DNA from: Daphnia carinata
Taxonomy: Eukaryota; Arthropoda; Branchiopoda; Diplostraca; Daphniidae
Direction of reading: 5' to 3'
Assembly (NCBI RefSeq): GCF_022539665.2
Contig: NC_081332.1
Span: forward strand, 2,637,884 to 2,701,883
Length of the DNA stretch: 64,000 nt
How positions within the stretch are numbered: the stretch's first letter is position 1; each line of letters opens with the position of its first letter. Below are positions 12,244-23,309 of the stretch, in pieces. Position numbers and translations under genes: made by a program. The notes beneath the pieces are model-generated. The model was not told the origin of the DNA and did no database searches. It saw nothing but the letters and a program-made list of their open reading frames with translations.

Positions 12244-14738
12244 CTAATTTGGTTGGGTAGGCACATTACTTTTTGGCATTGGCTTACTAAGAAGGGCATG
12301 AGGATCCCCTTTGGGTTTAATTAGAATGAACGGGCAAGAAGTTATTTCTTTGGCTGTTGCCTGACCAAAGAATTGGCTGATTTCTTCCAATGTTTTACCT
12401 TTAGTTTCTGGTAGAAAAAATGCAACAAATACGACAGCCATCAGACAACAAGCTGCATAAAGACCGTAAACACCACCTAGCCCCATGGTGGCGGCCATCT
12501 CAGGAAAAGCTCGTACTACTATGAAAGTGCAGCACAGACTGAACGATGCAGAGATGGTACCCAATCGATGACGGTATTCCAGCGGAAATAGTTCGCCCAT
12601 TATTAACTGAGGTACAGCGCCGAAACCGATAGAGTATGCAATGATGAAAGACATGAGGCACAGCAAAGGGAGCCAGCCCAATTCCTCAAATACAGATGAC
12701 TCTGCCACGGTGCTTTCGTCGACAATAGATAACTCTTCCCAGGCGCTTTTCAGATAAAGAAAGGCACTCAATCCACTTAGCGAGACTGCCATACAAACTC
12801 CGGAGATTATCAGTAATATACGACGTCCAATACGGTCCACCTACGGAAAATAAGACGAAAAATCTTAAGTTTTAGTGGTGCCACAGAAAAGATGGTAACG
12901 GCAAGACCTACCAAAAAAACAGACATCATCGTGAAAACCATTTGCACAACACCGATTACTATGCTGGCTGAAAAACGATCCAAGGTACTGCCTGCTTCCT
13001 GGAAAACGCTTGCAGAGTAAAAGACAATGGCGTTTATACCACTGAATTGTTGGAAGAACATGAGCGCTAATGAAATCAGTAGTGGCTTTATTAAATGGCC
13101 GCTGGTCAGTATTTTGGAATAGCTGGCATTGGGTAATTGCGAGTCGACATTGGTTTTGATGCGCTGGAATTCCGACTCGATATTTGTATACCTGAAAACA
13201 ACATCAGGGATTGAAAATGAGAATCATTTAAGGTTAAGTGGTAATATGTTCAGATGGTTCATTTACGTTATGTAAGCAAAAAGGAACGTCAACGTAAGTA
13301 AAGGACTTACTTGCCACGAAGTTGCTGAAGTGCGTCCTTGGCCTGAGATTCACGATTATGAGAAACGAGCCAGGAAGGTGTTTCCGGCATCATAAGCTAT
13401 GACAGGTGTTGAAACAAATAGAACAAGGTCAAAAAAAGATGAGCATGAATACAAACTAAAGGCTTATCGCATCCGCTGTCAATGCAACATAACACTTCAA
13501 CGGCCAAATTATGTTTGGTTTACCATTGCTAGGCCCAAGACAATTGGCAGGGATCCAATGACGAAACACATAATTTGCCATTCGACAAGCGCTCCGACAA
13601 TGTAGGCGATTAAGATACCAAACGAAATAAAAGTCGATGTAAAGGAGCCCAAGGCTCCTCGCACCCTTGGCGAAGAGCATTCGCTCACCTATAATTAACA
13701 AATAAACGCTTGTTTATCTCTTATGAAGGAAACGCAGATTTAGTGAAATTCAGTTACGTAAATCTGAGATGTGGGTGATGATGCTCCGGTTATCAAGCCA
13801 GTGATGACACGACCAACGAAGAGAACTGCGGCCGAATGGAGGTAATAAGATAATCCCATAAGGTAAAACCCAAGGACGTAAGGTATTGAGAGGCTGGCCA
13901 ATGTCATCCGACGACCATATAATTCCATAGGAAATGCAATCAGCAAGCTCCCAAAAATGGCGCACAGTGGTGGCAATGATGCTACGAAAAATTTCCAGAT
14001 TTTTTTCAATTAAAATAATATGAAATAATCAAAGAGGGGAATTATATATCAATACTTAGCCAAGCAGCCTCATTTTGTTCGAGATACAGCGTTTCATTAT
14101 TTGGTGACGTCAGCTGCGGGATAGCTGATGAACTCCTGTAATTGCGTTACACCAACAAACACCAGTTTGTAAATGAACACGACAAAAAGTGAAACAATGA
14201 AAGTAGAAAGTTGTATTGTTATAAATTACCATCCGCGAACGAGTCCGGTACTTAACATGGCCCATGAAGCTGATGTCGCACAAATAATCTGAATCACGAA
14301 AGGGATAAAAGAAGAGAAAACGTCACCGTTTATGGACATAAGGTCAATAACTTTGTACTTTCTTTCCATTGAAAACGAATTCTCCACGTTTTCAGACCCA
14401 CGTTTCTTTTCTCTTTTCATTTTTTCTCGGGTTTCCGAACACACCCCACGTTTTCATCGCATTTTAAATAGGGCCGGTTGCCCAATTCAACCGATAAAGG
14501 ATCTAAAGCAACTACTGTTCGACAGGATATTTAGTTTAGTTATTGTCGCACTTTCTATGCGTAATGCTTCTATTGAAAACCAACATAGATTTCACAGAAG
14601 AATAGCTAATTTTGGGAAACACGGCTAAATTTGTCTATTGCTTATTGGATTAAAAATACCGAAAATTCTTACCTGTGGAGCTACTTTCGGCCAGTTCTTG
14701 AATGGTGGTATGTTTTTCCTAGTTTTCGTGGTAGCCAT
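12244..14738 (-). CDS. MFS sugar transporter, Tret1/facilitated-glucose type (copy 2)
   Basis: Tandem paralogue of the transporter at 7885-10351. The start ATG is 14736-14738 (MATTKTRKNIPPFKNWPKVA), and the stop lies at 12244-12246. The eight exons match copy 1 one for one: 14738-~14673, ~14290-14230, ~14135-14055, ~13980-13755, ~13690-13520, ~13395-13310, ~13193-12911 and 12840-12244. The same sugar-porter motifs are present: PMELYGRRMTL, PETPSWL, FFQQFSGINAIVFYSASVF, DRIGRR, GELFPLEYRHR and PETKGKTLEEI. The C-terminal tail after the last motif differs from copy 1 (it ends KSNVPTQPN), so regulation or sorting may differ. The loop after helix 9 also differs. No disabling change is seen, so both copies look functional. 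Confidence 0.9.
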
Positions 14739-15935
14739 GGTAAATAAAAGATGAGATACTCACAGGAGCACAACTATTGGAGTGTTGTCGAGGCCTGAAG
14801 ACAAAGAAATGATGCTTGAAAAATCGTTGACGGTTTCCTTTTATCACCTCTGACGATTCGTGTATGAGAGTAACATGACCCTAATGATTCCATTCTTTCG
14901 CCCTGAGCGGTAAAAGCAAGTACTGTGGATTTTCTCCTTTCTCTTTGCCGTCTTCTCCCGAACCGGCATATTAGTCTTTGAAAAACTCTTATGGCCGCCT
15001 GAGCCAGTAATGGACTAGTTATGTAAAATCGAAAAGTTGCCTGGCGAAAATTTACATTAGCTTTCAAGGATAAACGAAACCTTACATTTACGCATTCACC
15101 TTGAATAGATAGGCCGTCTTGATGAACAATTTTCGTGGATGGTTGTTCTCCTTTCCAACCAGGGTATACATCTTTTACATATGTGGTCTTTTTTCTTTTT
15201 TCCTTGAACAAATTTAAAAAAAAGTCATTGGAAAAACAGAAATTTCTTGGCCATTTCTTGATTATGTAACATTGGAGAGTTGTTACTAAAAAAGGTTTTA
15301 ATTATTATTCCTTTAAACTTATTTTTTTATTGTTTTTTTTTTTTAGATTTGCATTGGAGTTCGGTCAGGTTATCGCGTTCTTTTGACCAGGAAAGTCATC
15401 AAAAGTTAAGCAAACTAAATTATTCCTTAAGAAGCTGGGCCACTATTATTAAACATCATACCTGTTTGTATAAGATACGAAGTAAATTACCTTTTCATGG
15501 AAGCACGTATTGCCGCAGTCCTATCGTGCCCAACCACGTTTTTCAGAATGGCGCCAAGGTATAGGATATCTCCCATACCTTGGTGGAGCTACCGATAAAA
15601 CTTTCATATTCTCTATCGACTACTACACAGAATGTCCAGAATTTTCTCAGATAAAGAAATGTAAAGCTACATTAACAACTTTAATTGTTCGACAAAATAT
15701 GCGTTGTCCCTGTACTGAGTTTCTTCCACGATCTTTACTAAATTATCTAATGCACCACAAAGATGGTTGCATTGAGTAGTTTCGAAAACTGTCGTGTTGA
15801 GAATCTCTGCACCCTGCCCATTACTTGGGCAGACAGCGATAGCAGTATCTTAGTATGATTCTAGATGGCAGTGCCAAACTAGTTCCTTTTAAGAATTCTC
15901 TGGCAACGTCGTACAAGGATCAAAAGTAAACAACG
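14739..15935. other. Intergenic between transporter 2 (-) and MED28 (+)
   Basis: This is shared upstream DNA of two divergently transcribed genes. Open frames at 14774-15211 (-, 145 codons) and 15510-15779 (+, 89 codons) have no recognised motif. The first lies where the transporter 5' untranslated region and promoter should be. I cannot support either as a gene. Confidence 0.4.
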
Positions 15936-16523
15936 ATGGCGACTGACTCTCACTCAAATTTGTTATCTCACAACACAAACCTTGTCGATGACTTTGAAGA
16001 AGCATTCCAGGTAAACTCTTTTTCAGTAGATTAGAAAAAAGCCTGTAGCTTTGTAATAAGTCAATTCAACGTAGGGTATCATCAGCGGTTTCACCAAGGA
16101 AGATGGCTTATCGCACACTCAGGATAATAAAGAAGAATTACGTACAGATGCCGAACAGAACGTTGCGAAGTTCATTGAAGTAGCCAAGCAACTGGAAACA
16201 TTTTTCCTTCAAAGGCGCATGCAGATATCTGTTCTGAAACCAGAACAGCTTGTCAAAGAGGTATAATCAACTGTCACCATTTTGCCAAATTATGCTGAAT
16301 CAAGCTTATCCGTTGGCAGGATTGCACAGAACTCAAACAGGAGTTGGCCAGGAAAGATGAACTTATCAAAAAGCATCATGAAAAAATTTCAATATGGTTA
16401 AATATGTTGGGTGAGCCACAACCGGGACCTGTGGCTGCTAGTGCAACTCCCATCCTCAGTGAAGGAGCACCTGCTCCTCAACAGCAGCAACCTGGCAATA
16501 CAATGCCATTTCAACATAGATAG
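15936..16523 (+). CDS. MED28: Mediator complex subunit 28
   Basis: Small head-region subunit of Mediator, the coactivator that links transcription factors to RNA polymerase II in the nucleus. Three exons: 15936-16010, 16075-16260 and 16320-16523 (TAG), all with GT-AG sites in phase. The product is about 154 residues, close to the family length. It has the conserved acidic N-terminus LVDDFEEAFQ, the core FIEVAKQLETFFLQRRMQIS followed by KPEQLVKED, and the coiled-coil stretch CTELKQELARKDELIKKH. The C-terminus is Pro/Gln-rich. The stop lies only 61 bp from the stop of the convergent LAP3 gene, so the 3' untranslated regions must overlap or be very short. Confidence 0.93.
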
Positions 16524-16584
16524 CATTACAAGCTGTAAAGAAAAATTCTCATGTTTATTTCCTGAATGCTGTACTGAAGTGAAT

Positions 16585-19500
16585 TTAAAACATCTTTTGG
16601 AAATCCTCGCTCTGACTAATGCGGCTTAGAACTTCAATTAACGTACGCGTCGGTCTTCCTGTCATTCCTAAAGGATCCAATAGATTTATTTTTCTTGTCA
16701 AGAAATAAATATTCTTTTTCCCAATTCATACCTTTAGCCAAGTAAGGCACATCAGAGCCGTCGACAACTCCCACCAACACCTGCGATATCAAGATGCATC
16801 CAGTGAGGTGCATCAGTGAATTCCTGTTCGGCCGAAAATAAATGTACGTTTTTCATATAAATTCACGGAAAAAGTAATGAATCGAGAGAGTTACCTTAAG
16901 GAAAGCTGCGGCACTGCATGAACCTCCAGCTCCAGTTTTGCCGACGTTATTTAAATCCGCGAGCTGTGATTCTAGTGTTATAATGAAAACCTTCAGCCTC
17001 TTCGACGATTAGCTTTACCCATGAAATTGAAGAAAGTTTTACCTAGTGCGGCTTGAAAGTGCTTCCACAAAGGCATTCGCCATACCCTATCGCCTGTGAT
17101 GAAAGCAGACTGATGAACCAGGTGCCATAAGGCGTTAGAGTTGGTGAAAACTCCAGCTGCTGAGCTGCCAAGAGCAACATTGATTGCACCTAAACATGCC
17201 AACAAAAGAAATAGATCTTGTCAATAAAAGGATGTAACGTATACCAACGGCACCTGTCAGCGTGGCAACATCCAATACGAGATTGGGCTGATACTGTTGA
17301 GCATACGCGAGGGCATCGGCCAGAATAAGTCGACCTTCTGCATCCGTATTATCGATTTGGATCGTTTTGCCATTCATGGCTTTCACGACATCGCCAGGTT
17401 TGATGGCCTTGCCACCCGGCATATTTTCAGTCAATGGAATTAACCCTATACATTTTGAATTTCAAGGTACTGTTAAACAACTGATAAACTAATTCGTAAT
17501 GATATGGCGGACCTTTGATGTACAGAGGTAGATTGAGCTTAGCAGCTGTCAAAATTGTGGCAAGGGTGCAGGCAGCCCCACCCATATCTCCACGCATTTT
17601 ATCCATGTTGGCTGCTGGTTTGATGCTAATACCACCTGTATCGAAGGTGACTCCTTTGCCTGCCGAAATTAAAGAGAAGGTTGACTGATGAGACTTTGAA
17701 GTAATGATGTAATTACCAACAATGACGATCGGCTTCTCTTTGCCTGGCAAATTATTGTAGGTGATTTCGAGAAAGACAGGTGGCTCTCTGGAACCTTGGG
17801 CGACAGCTAAAAAAGAATTCATTCCTTGATTGGAAGCCCATGCTTCATCGTGAGCTTCTACATTAATTGCTACTCCGTTGCCTCCTGCACGACTAAGCAA
17901 ATCGACTGCATGACGGGCAAAAATGGTAGGTGTCATATGATTCGATGGCATTTCCATCAACCATCTGGCTAAATTCTGCCCAGCAGCTTTTGTCAAACCA
18001 GTCTCCCACTTGGCTTCTCTTTAGTAAAAATAATAAATAGAAACAATTCTCAACGAAACAAAGTTATGGAATCTAACCCGATTTCATCACTGCCGTGCAA
18101 AATTACTTCAATATCGGGTTTGCGTTTAGCGGCGCCTTTCAAATCTTGAAACTGCCAGCGAGTCAGCGAGGCACTTTCGGCGGCGCACTCGGCGTCACCA
18201 CACGGATCAACGGACACAACATCCACGCCAACATCACGCAGAGCTTTTAAACCAGCTGCAGACATTAATTCAATGATTACACGAAAATCCAAGAAAATAT
18301 AAATAAATAAAGCAAATGCCTGCAATGCCGCATCTTAGATTTTCTCTGGCCGTATCTCTTTCTTCCAAAACATTATCTTTTTGAAAAATAGCTGCATGGT
18401 TTGAAGGATTCGGGCCCAAATTGACGACGGCTACAGCTGGAAATTCACGATCGAGTCCGTACAGCACTCTGGCTTTGCCCTTCTTTGGCACTCCGCTCCT
18501 GCATCGGGATGGAACAGAGGAAAAGGATAAGGAAATCAAAGTTGGTGAATACAAAAAAAAAAATTTAACATCTAATGAGTCACAAGAAAAAAGTCAGAAC
18601 TGTATTGTAACATGAAAATGCTTGATCAATAGGAGGCACAATACGGGAATCACTTTTTGGCAGAACACATACACAAGTCACAGCTCACTATGTAAAATGG
18701 ACAAATGAAAACAAGTCGTGGCGATCGATCGATGACGGAATTTCACGAAAAAAAAATTGATCCTAAACCAGTTCGAGAATCTTGATCGTTCCCTGGCTGT
18801 TGGCAGCGACAATGACATTCGAGTCGGGTTTCCAGCACACGGCCGAAACAAACTCAGCACTTTCCTCTTGTTCGGCGCGTTCTTTATCGACCAGTAAAGC
18901 ACTTTTAACCACGTCGAAACGATAGTGAAGTAAAGGCTGGCTCAAACCCTTTGAGTAAAGATAAAGGGCATTGTTTTCCGAACCGCAAGCAATTAAATCA
19001 CGTCGATCGTCTTTGCTGCCGTCCGTTGTTGACAGGCCAACAAAATTCTTCTCATTCGTATGTCCGCGGAATGAACGATATGAGACGTTGTCGTCCACTG
19101 ACCACAGTTTCAGTTGGCTGTCCGTGCTGGCCGACACCAGTTCTCGGTCGCTGAGGAACTTGACATACGACACGGCCTTGCGGTGGCCTTTAAACACCCG
19201 AAGCGGTTCCTTGGGTTGCCGCAAATCCACGTAGTGGACGCAATGATCCGCCGCGCCGTACGCCAGGCAGTAGCGCGAGTAAGGATTGAATTTGACGCAG
19301 CAAACGTTGGCTTTAGCCTCCAAAGTCGCCACTGAATGTTCCGCATTGAGACTCCAGATCTTGACCCGAGAATCGTCGCTGCCGCTGGCCATCAGGTGAC
19401 TGTCCATCCGATTGAAATCGACGCTCCAGCATCGTTTCTCGTGCTCTTGAAAGACGCGAAGGCGAGTGCCGACGGAAGCGTCCCAGACCGAGACGCTGCC

Positions 19501-21073
19501 TTCGTAGTCGGAGCTGCACAGCACCGACTTGTGGTAAGCGCTCCACGAGATGCACGAGATCTTGGAGCCGGCCACCATTTCCATGACCGGGTAATGAAGG
19601 TCGACGGCGTCGCGGACGACCACCGCGTAGTCGTAGACTTTGATTCGCTTCGTCACGCCGGCAATGGCGAAAAAGTCCGCGTCTCGATCGAATTCGATCG
19701 AACTGACGATGTGCGCCGTGTTGAGCAGTTCGCTTCCGTAGCTCAGATTCGCTAGAGGCCTCAGTTTGCTCCATCGTGTGAGTTGATTCAAATTAGATTG
19801 GAAATCAAGTAAACTTTCCCTTTCCTCGCCATCCCCACCGAAACTGTTATTCCGCAAAGCCCAATATTTCTCTTCCAAATCTTCAAAATGTTGGTGCATT
19901 CGCACTCGACGCTGAGCGATGCTTAATGGGGTAGGAGTGAGAGTGGAATTGAAAGCTGTTTCGTTAAATTGCATTTTCTCTTCATTATTTTCTTCCTTCT
20001 CTTTTGCCAACTCCTTGCCTGGATACAGGGTTTGCGCCGTTTGCAAGTCCTTGTCAAGTACTTCTAGCTCTTGCTGGACATTCCTCAACTCATTGTTTTT
20101 TTTTGCTTTGAGTTGTTCCAGGAATTCACCAAGTAGTTTCGCCTCAGTCAACTTTCGTTCAGCATCAACGTCGCATTGCTTACGCAGCAGAACTTCTTGC
20201 ATACGAACGAGTTCTGACGGGTGCCATTCCCGTTTGTCTAACAACGTAGTGAAATCTTTCAACACAAGGTTTCCATCTTGACTACCGGCGACTCTCTTCT
20301 TCTCTTTGGCTATTAAGGCATTCAGAGTTACGTTGGGGAAAACGGATGGATTGCGACCACTGTTGTCGAGCGGCCCACCACATTTAGGACACTTGCTGGC
20401 TAACTCCAGGCTTCTGATGATGCATCCGTGACAAAAGCTGTGGCCGCACGTCGTCACGTACGGTTCCGACATCATATCCAAGCAGATAGGGCAGAGAAGA
20501 TCACTGTCTCTGTCCTCGTAGGTGTCCTTCACTCCCCCATAGAGCAGCGACTGGGGACCCCTCTTTACCCCTCTGGCTGCCATCTCTCTTCCGTCTGTCA
20601 CATTCACAGCTGATCTGACCTGAAACACATCACAAACAAGTCAGCCACTCTGATTGTTGTCACCAGAAAAAAGAATTTCAGGTCAGATTAGCTCGATTGC
20701 ACGACTAAAGATGACATTCCAGATTATTCTTAAACACTGAATCTGCTTACCAGTTCAACGCATCGTTTAGGCGATTGGCCACTTGATCGTTGAAACTTTT
20801 GGCCGCCTCCGTCCAAATGAAATCTTTCGTGGAACCAACGTCGTTTTCGGTGTTCGTTGAAGAATAGCCTCCCAATATGAGGCCTTTACCTTTCTAATGA
20901 CAGGGCAAGTATACATGCATTATTAATTTAGAACATTCAGTGCTGAAACTTTACTAGTTATTCACCTTGAGATCTGTGGCCTGAGAGGAGAATGATGGGA
21001 AAGCGACCTTGGAAAACCTATTACAAAACAGTAATCGACGGCAAAAGTTGATTTGCGTGCGGACTGTCGCCAT
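16585..21073 (-). CDS. LAP3: Leucine aminopeptidase (M17 family), host gene of nested COP1; frameshift near the 3' end
   Basis: Zinc/manganese M17 aminopeptidase that removes N-terminal residues from peptides. The start ATG is 21071-21073; the Arg-rich N-terminus ([20 protein letters not shown]) could be a mitochondrial presequence. Exon 2 (~20895-20752) carries [10 protein letters not shown] and ends in NRLNDALN plus tg. Exon 3 (~18501-18345) resumes with [15 protein letters not shown], which shows that the intron 20751-18502 is spliced out although it contains COP1. Later exons hold [14 protein letters not shown] (metal-binding Lys and Asp), [10 protein letters not shown] and the M17 signature NTDAEGRL, then [26 protein letters not shown], and finally [20 protein letters not shown] ending at TAA 16585-16587. 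In the penultimate exon HLDIAGV and the following [13 protein letters not shown] are in different frames (16763-16784). As read, translation would stop early and lose the last conserved residues. Confidence 0.9.
18763..20583 (-). CDS. COP1: COP1 (RFWD2) E3 ubiquitin ligase, single-exon, nested in a LAP3 intron
   Basis: RING-coiled coil-WD40 ubiquitin ligase. In plants and vertebrates it acts with DET1/DDB1-CUL4 or SPA partners to degrade transcription factors such as Jun family members. One uninterrupted frame of about 606 codons runs from ATG 20581-20583 (MAARGVKRG) to TAG 18763-18765. The open frame extends further upstream, but that part contains no ATG and crosses an acceptor-like tttcag/gtcag, so a spliced 5' untranslated exon is likely. 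The RING finger spans residues ~31-68 ([19 protein letters not shown]). A coiled coil spans ~105-215, and seven WD40 blades fill ~290-606 (for example [23 protein letters not shown]). It lacks the long low-complexity N-terminus of vertebrate COP1. It is transcribed in the same direction as its host LAP3. Confidence 0.92.
   Translation of the reverse strand: MAARGVKRGPQSLLYGGVKDTYEDRDSDLLCPICLDMMSEPYVTTCGHSFCHGCIIRSLELASKCPKCGGPLDNSGRNPSVFPNVTLNALIAKEKKRVAGSQDGNLVLKDFTTLLDKREWHPSELVRMQEVLLRKQCDVDAERKLTEAKLLGEFLEQLKAKKNNELRNVQQELEVLDKDLQTAQTLYPGKELAKEKEENNEEKMQFNETAFNSTLTPTPLSIAQRRVRMHQHFEDLEEKYWALRNNSFGGDGEERESLLDFQSNLNQLTRWSKLRPLANLSYGSELLNTAHIVSSIEFDRDADFFAIAGVTKRIKVYDYAVVVRDAVDLHYPVMEMVAGSKISCISWSAYHKSVLCSSDYEGSVSVWDASVGTRLRVFQEHEKRCWSVDFNRMDSHLMASGSDDSRVKIWSLNAEHSVATLEAKANVCCVKFNPYSRYCLAYGAADHCVHYVDLRQPKEPLRVFKGHRKAVSYVKFLSDRELVSASTDSQLKLWSVDDNVSYRSFRGHTNEKNFVGLSTTDGSKDDRRDLIACGSENNALYLYSKGLSQPLLHYRFDVVKSALLVDKERAEQEESAEFVSAVCWKPDSNVIVAANSQGTIKILELV
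20605..20698. repeat. Inverted repeat just upstream of the COP1 start
   Basis: The sequence acagctgatctgacctgaaa at about 20606-20625 is mirrored by atttcaggtcagattagct at about 20678-20697. The arms of about 17 bp have one or two mismatches and a spacer of about 50 bp. One arm overlaps the putative acceptor site before COP1. It could form a hairpin in pre-mRNA or be chance. No transposon ends were recognised. Confidence 0.45.
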
Positions 21074-21638
21074 ATTGGAATTTGTTTAAAAGACTGAAAC
21101 CAATTCTCCTGTCACGCACAACCAATTTATTTTGGATTACTAGATAACTTCCGTGAATTTCTTTTTTCAGGATTGTATTTTAATGAAATAATTTTCAAAG
21201 TGTGGTTCTACACTTTGGTCAAGTTATGGTAAATGAAAATTGCGCTCGTTTTACCAAAGGCAACGTTGTCGGCAGTGAAGAGACATTTTACATGGCCGTC
21301 TGGTAAAATATTCTCCAATATTGTTATGATAGCGTAATTACGTTAAGAACAGTTTGTTTCTACGAAGGTAGCAGCCTTAAGCGTAATATGAACTAGTCCT
21401 TCGAACTTCCTTTAATTTTTTGAAACTAATTATTTTTCACTGGATTCCGCACTTCCAATAGAATTGGGTCCAGTTTTGTACTGTTATTAATTTTTTTATT
21501 TATTTTGCATTTCATTTTATGTTTATTTCGTCTTAGATAATTAGTGGTGACAGCATTTTCCCGCCTATTATAGATGTATTTTTTTTTTGCAGTGTTTAAC
21601 CTTGGTCTCCAAAAAATTCAATTGAATTGAATTGAAAG

Positions 21639-23130
21639 ATGGTCTTCTTCAGCAGCTGCCGAGTATCTTCACCGAAATTGTGTGGGAGTGTTATATTTGT
21701 TGCAAAGAAACAACAGCAATGTGTCATCACCATTGCAAACCGCTGTATAACCAGCAAAGCTATGAGAGAAGGATTGCCTCCTGTTAACAAACCTCCCCCA
21801 TTTCCATATAAGGAGAAACGATATAACTTTTTTCGTGCTTTGTTTGATCCTACCACTAGCCGATTAGATGAAAATTCCAAACTGATTGTTGTTGAAGGTC
21901 CACCTTCAGCTGGGAAAGGTGTTCTGGCAAAAGAATTGGCTGATGATTTGGGCATGGCCTATTTTCCATCACCCACAGTAGCTGAAACCTACATTAATGA
22001 TTATGGATATGATTTACGACAATTGGACGACCAATTACCAGAGTCTTGTAAAAGCTATGATGAGAATGATTTTCTCAAGGATCCACTGCGACTAAATGGC
22101 TCCAAAGCTGCTCGTTTCCAGTTGACGAAGTTCGGCCTTCGTTACAAACGCTATTTGGAAGCCCTTGCCCATATTTTGAATACAGGGCAAGGAGTTGTCA
22201 TGGATCGTTCTCCGTACAGTGATTTGGTTTACATCACTGCTATGGCTGAAGTAGGCATCGTCAGCAAAAATGGTAAAAAAATTTGTGCATTCCATTTTAA
22301 CCGACGAATAACGAAAGATAATTTACTCCGCGTTTTATACAGTGTACAACTATTATCATAGTGTCAGAAACAATGCACTATTCGCCCTTTGGCGCCCTCA
22401 TTTGGTCATCTATCTAGACGTACCTGTTACCGAAACTAAACGCAAAATTGAGGCGAGGAATAGACCGTACGAAAAGGATTCAAAAATGGCCACTCCGGAA
22501 TACCTCCAGAGCTTGGTCGATTCCTACAAAAAAGACTTCTTGAAGGATATAAGGTATACCTGTCATTCAGTTTGTGGGTACTCCAACTTCCTATTTGGCC
22601 TTAAAAACATTTTTGTTGTTGAAACAGCACACATGCCGAAGTTTTAGTTTACGATTGGACGAAGCCAGCAGATACGGAAATCGTTGTTGAGGACATTGAA
22701 CGTGTAAATTTCGACCAGTATGGTATATATGATGCAAAGATGAAGGACTGGAGGTGCTACGATAAGTGGGACTGGAACAATAATCGTCAAGTGTAAGTTT
22801 ACATATTGATGATTCTCCCATTCGACCCATAACAACATGGATGTGTTTTGTTTTTTCAATATCAGTTTTACCCACTCTCAGAACTATCTTCTCGCTCACC
22901 TGAACGTACCACCAGTTAACTGTCCTGAGGTTGCCATTACTGGCACAGATAACAAAATCCGCGACGTTGTCATGGAAGAGGTAATGTGTTAATTAAAGAT
23001 TGGTTTGCAAACTTGATAAATAATTAAATCACTAACCTTTTTCAATCCCCTTTAGGCACCGGGCAACAAATACGCCAAGGGATTCAACGCCGAAATGGGA
23101 GACAAGGGGTTGTTGTTTAAATTGTCTTAA
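21639..23130 (+). CDS. NDUFA10: Mitochondrial complex I subunit NDUFA10 (ND-42)
   Basis: Accessory subunit of NADH:ubiquinone oxidoreductase on the inner mitochondrial membrane, with a deoxyribonucleoside-kinase fold. Exons: 21639-22272, 22343-22553, 22628-22792, 22866-22980 and 23056-23130 (TAA), all in phase. The N-terminus is basic and hydroxylated like a mitochondrial presequence. The nucleotide-binding P-loop-like element IVVEGPPSAGKGVLAKELA lies near residues 85-103, followed by VVMDRSPYSDLVY, the LVIYLDVP strand and RKIEARNRPYEK. The total of about 400 residues fits the family. The intergenic gap to the COP1/LAP3 5' region is about 560 bp, and the 3' end faces the CDCA3-like gene. Confidence 0.95.
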
Positions 23131-23309
23131 GTTGGAAAACCAAACTTCGTGACGGTGTGTAGGAATCACCTTGTGGATAAATAGTTGAAATATATAAACG
23201 ATGGAGTTAAAATTTTTATTTTATTTTTTCTTGTGCATATTCGACACGCTGCGATCAGAAGGGGGTTGAAAATAAAAGAGGTTTTGTTTCGGAGTTAAAA
23301 TTTAAAATT

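Noticed and set aside
19313-19774. Open frames on both strands within COP1 (e.g. 153 codons -, 139 codons +)
   Set aside because: They are shadows of the GC-rich COP1 coding sequence. The WD40 frame is unambiguous.
20584-20628. Extending COP1 upstream of its ATG at 20583
   Set aside because: The open frame there has no ATG and crosses an acceptor-like tttcag, so it is more likely intron end and untranslated exon.
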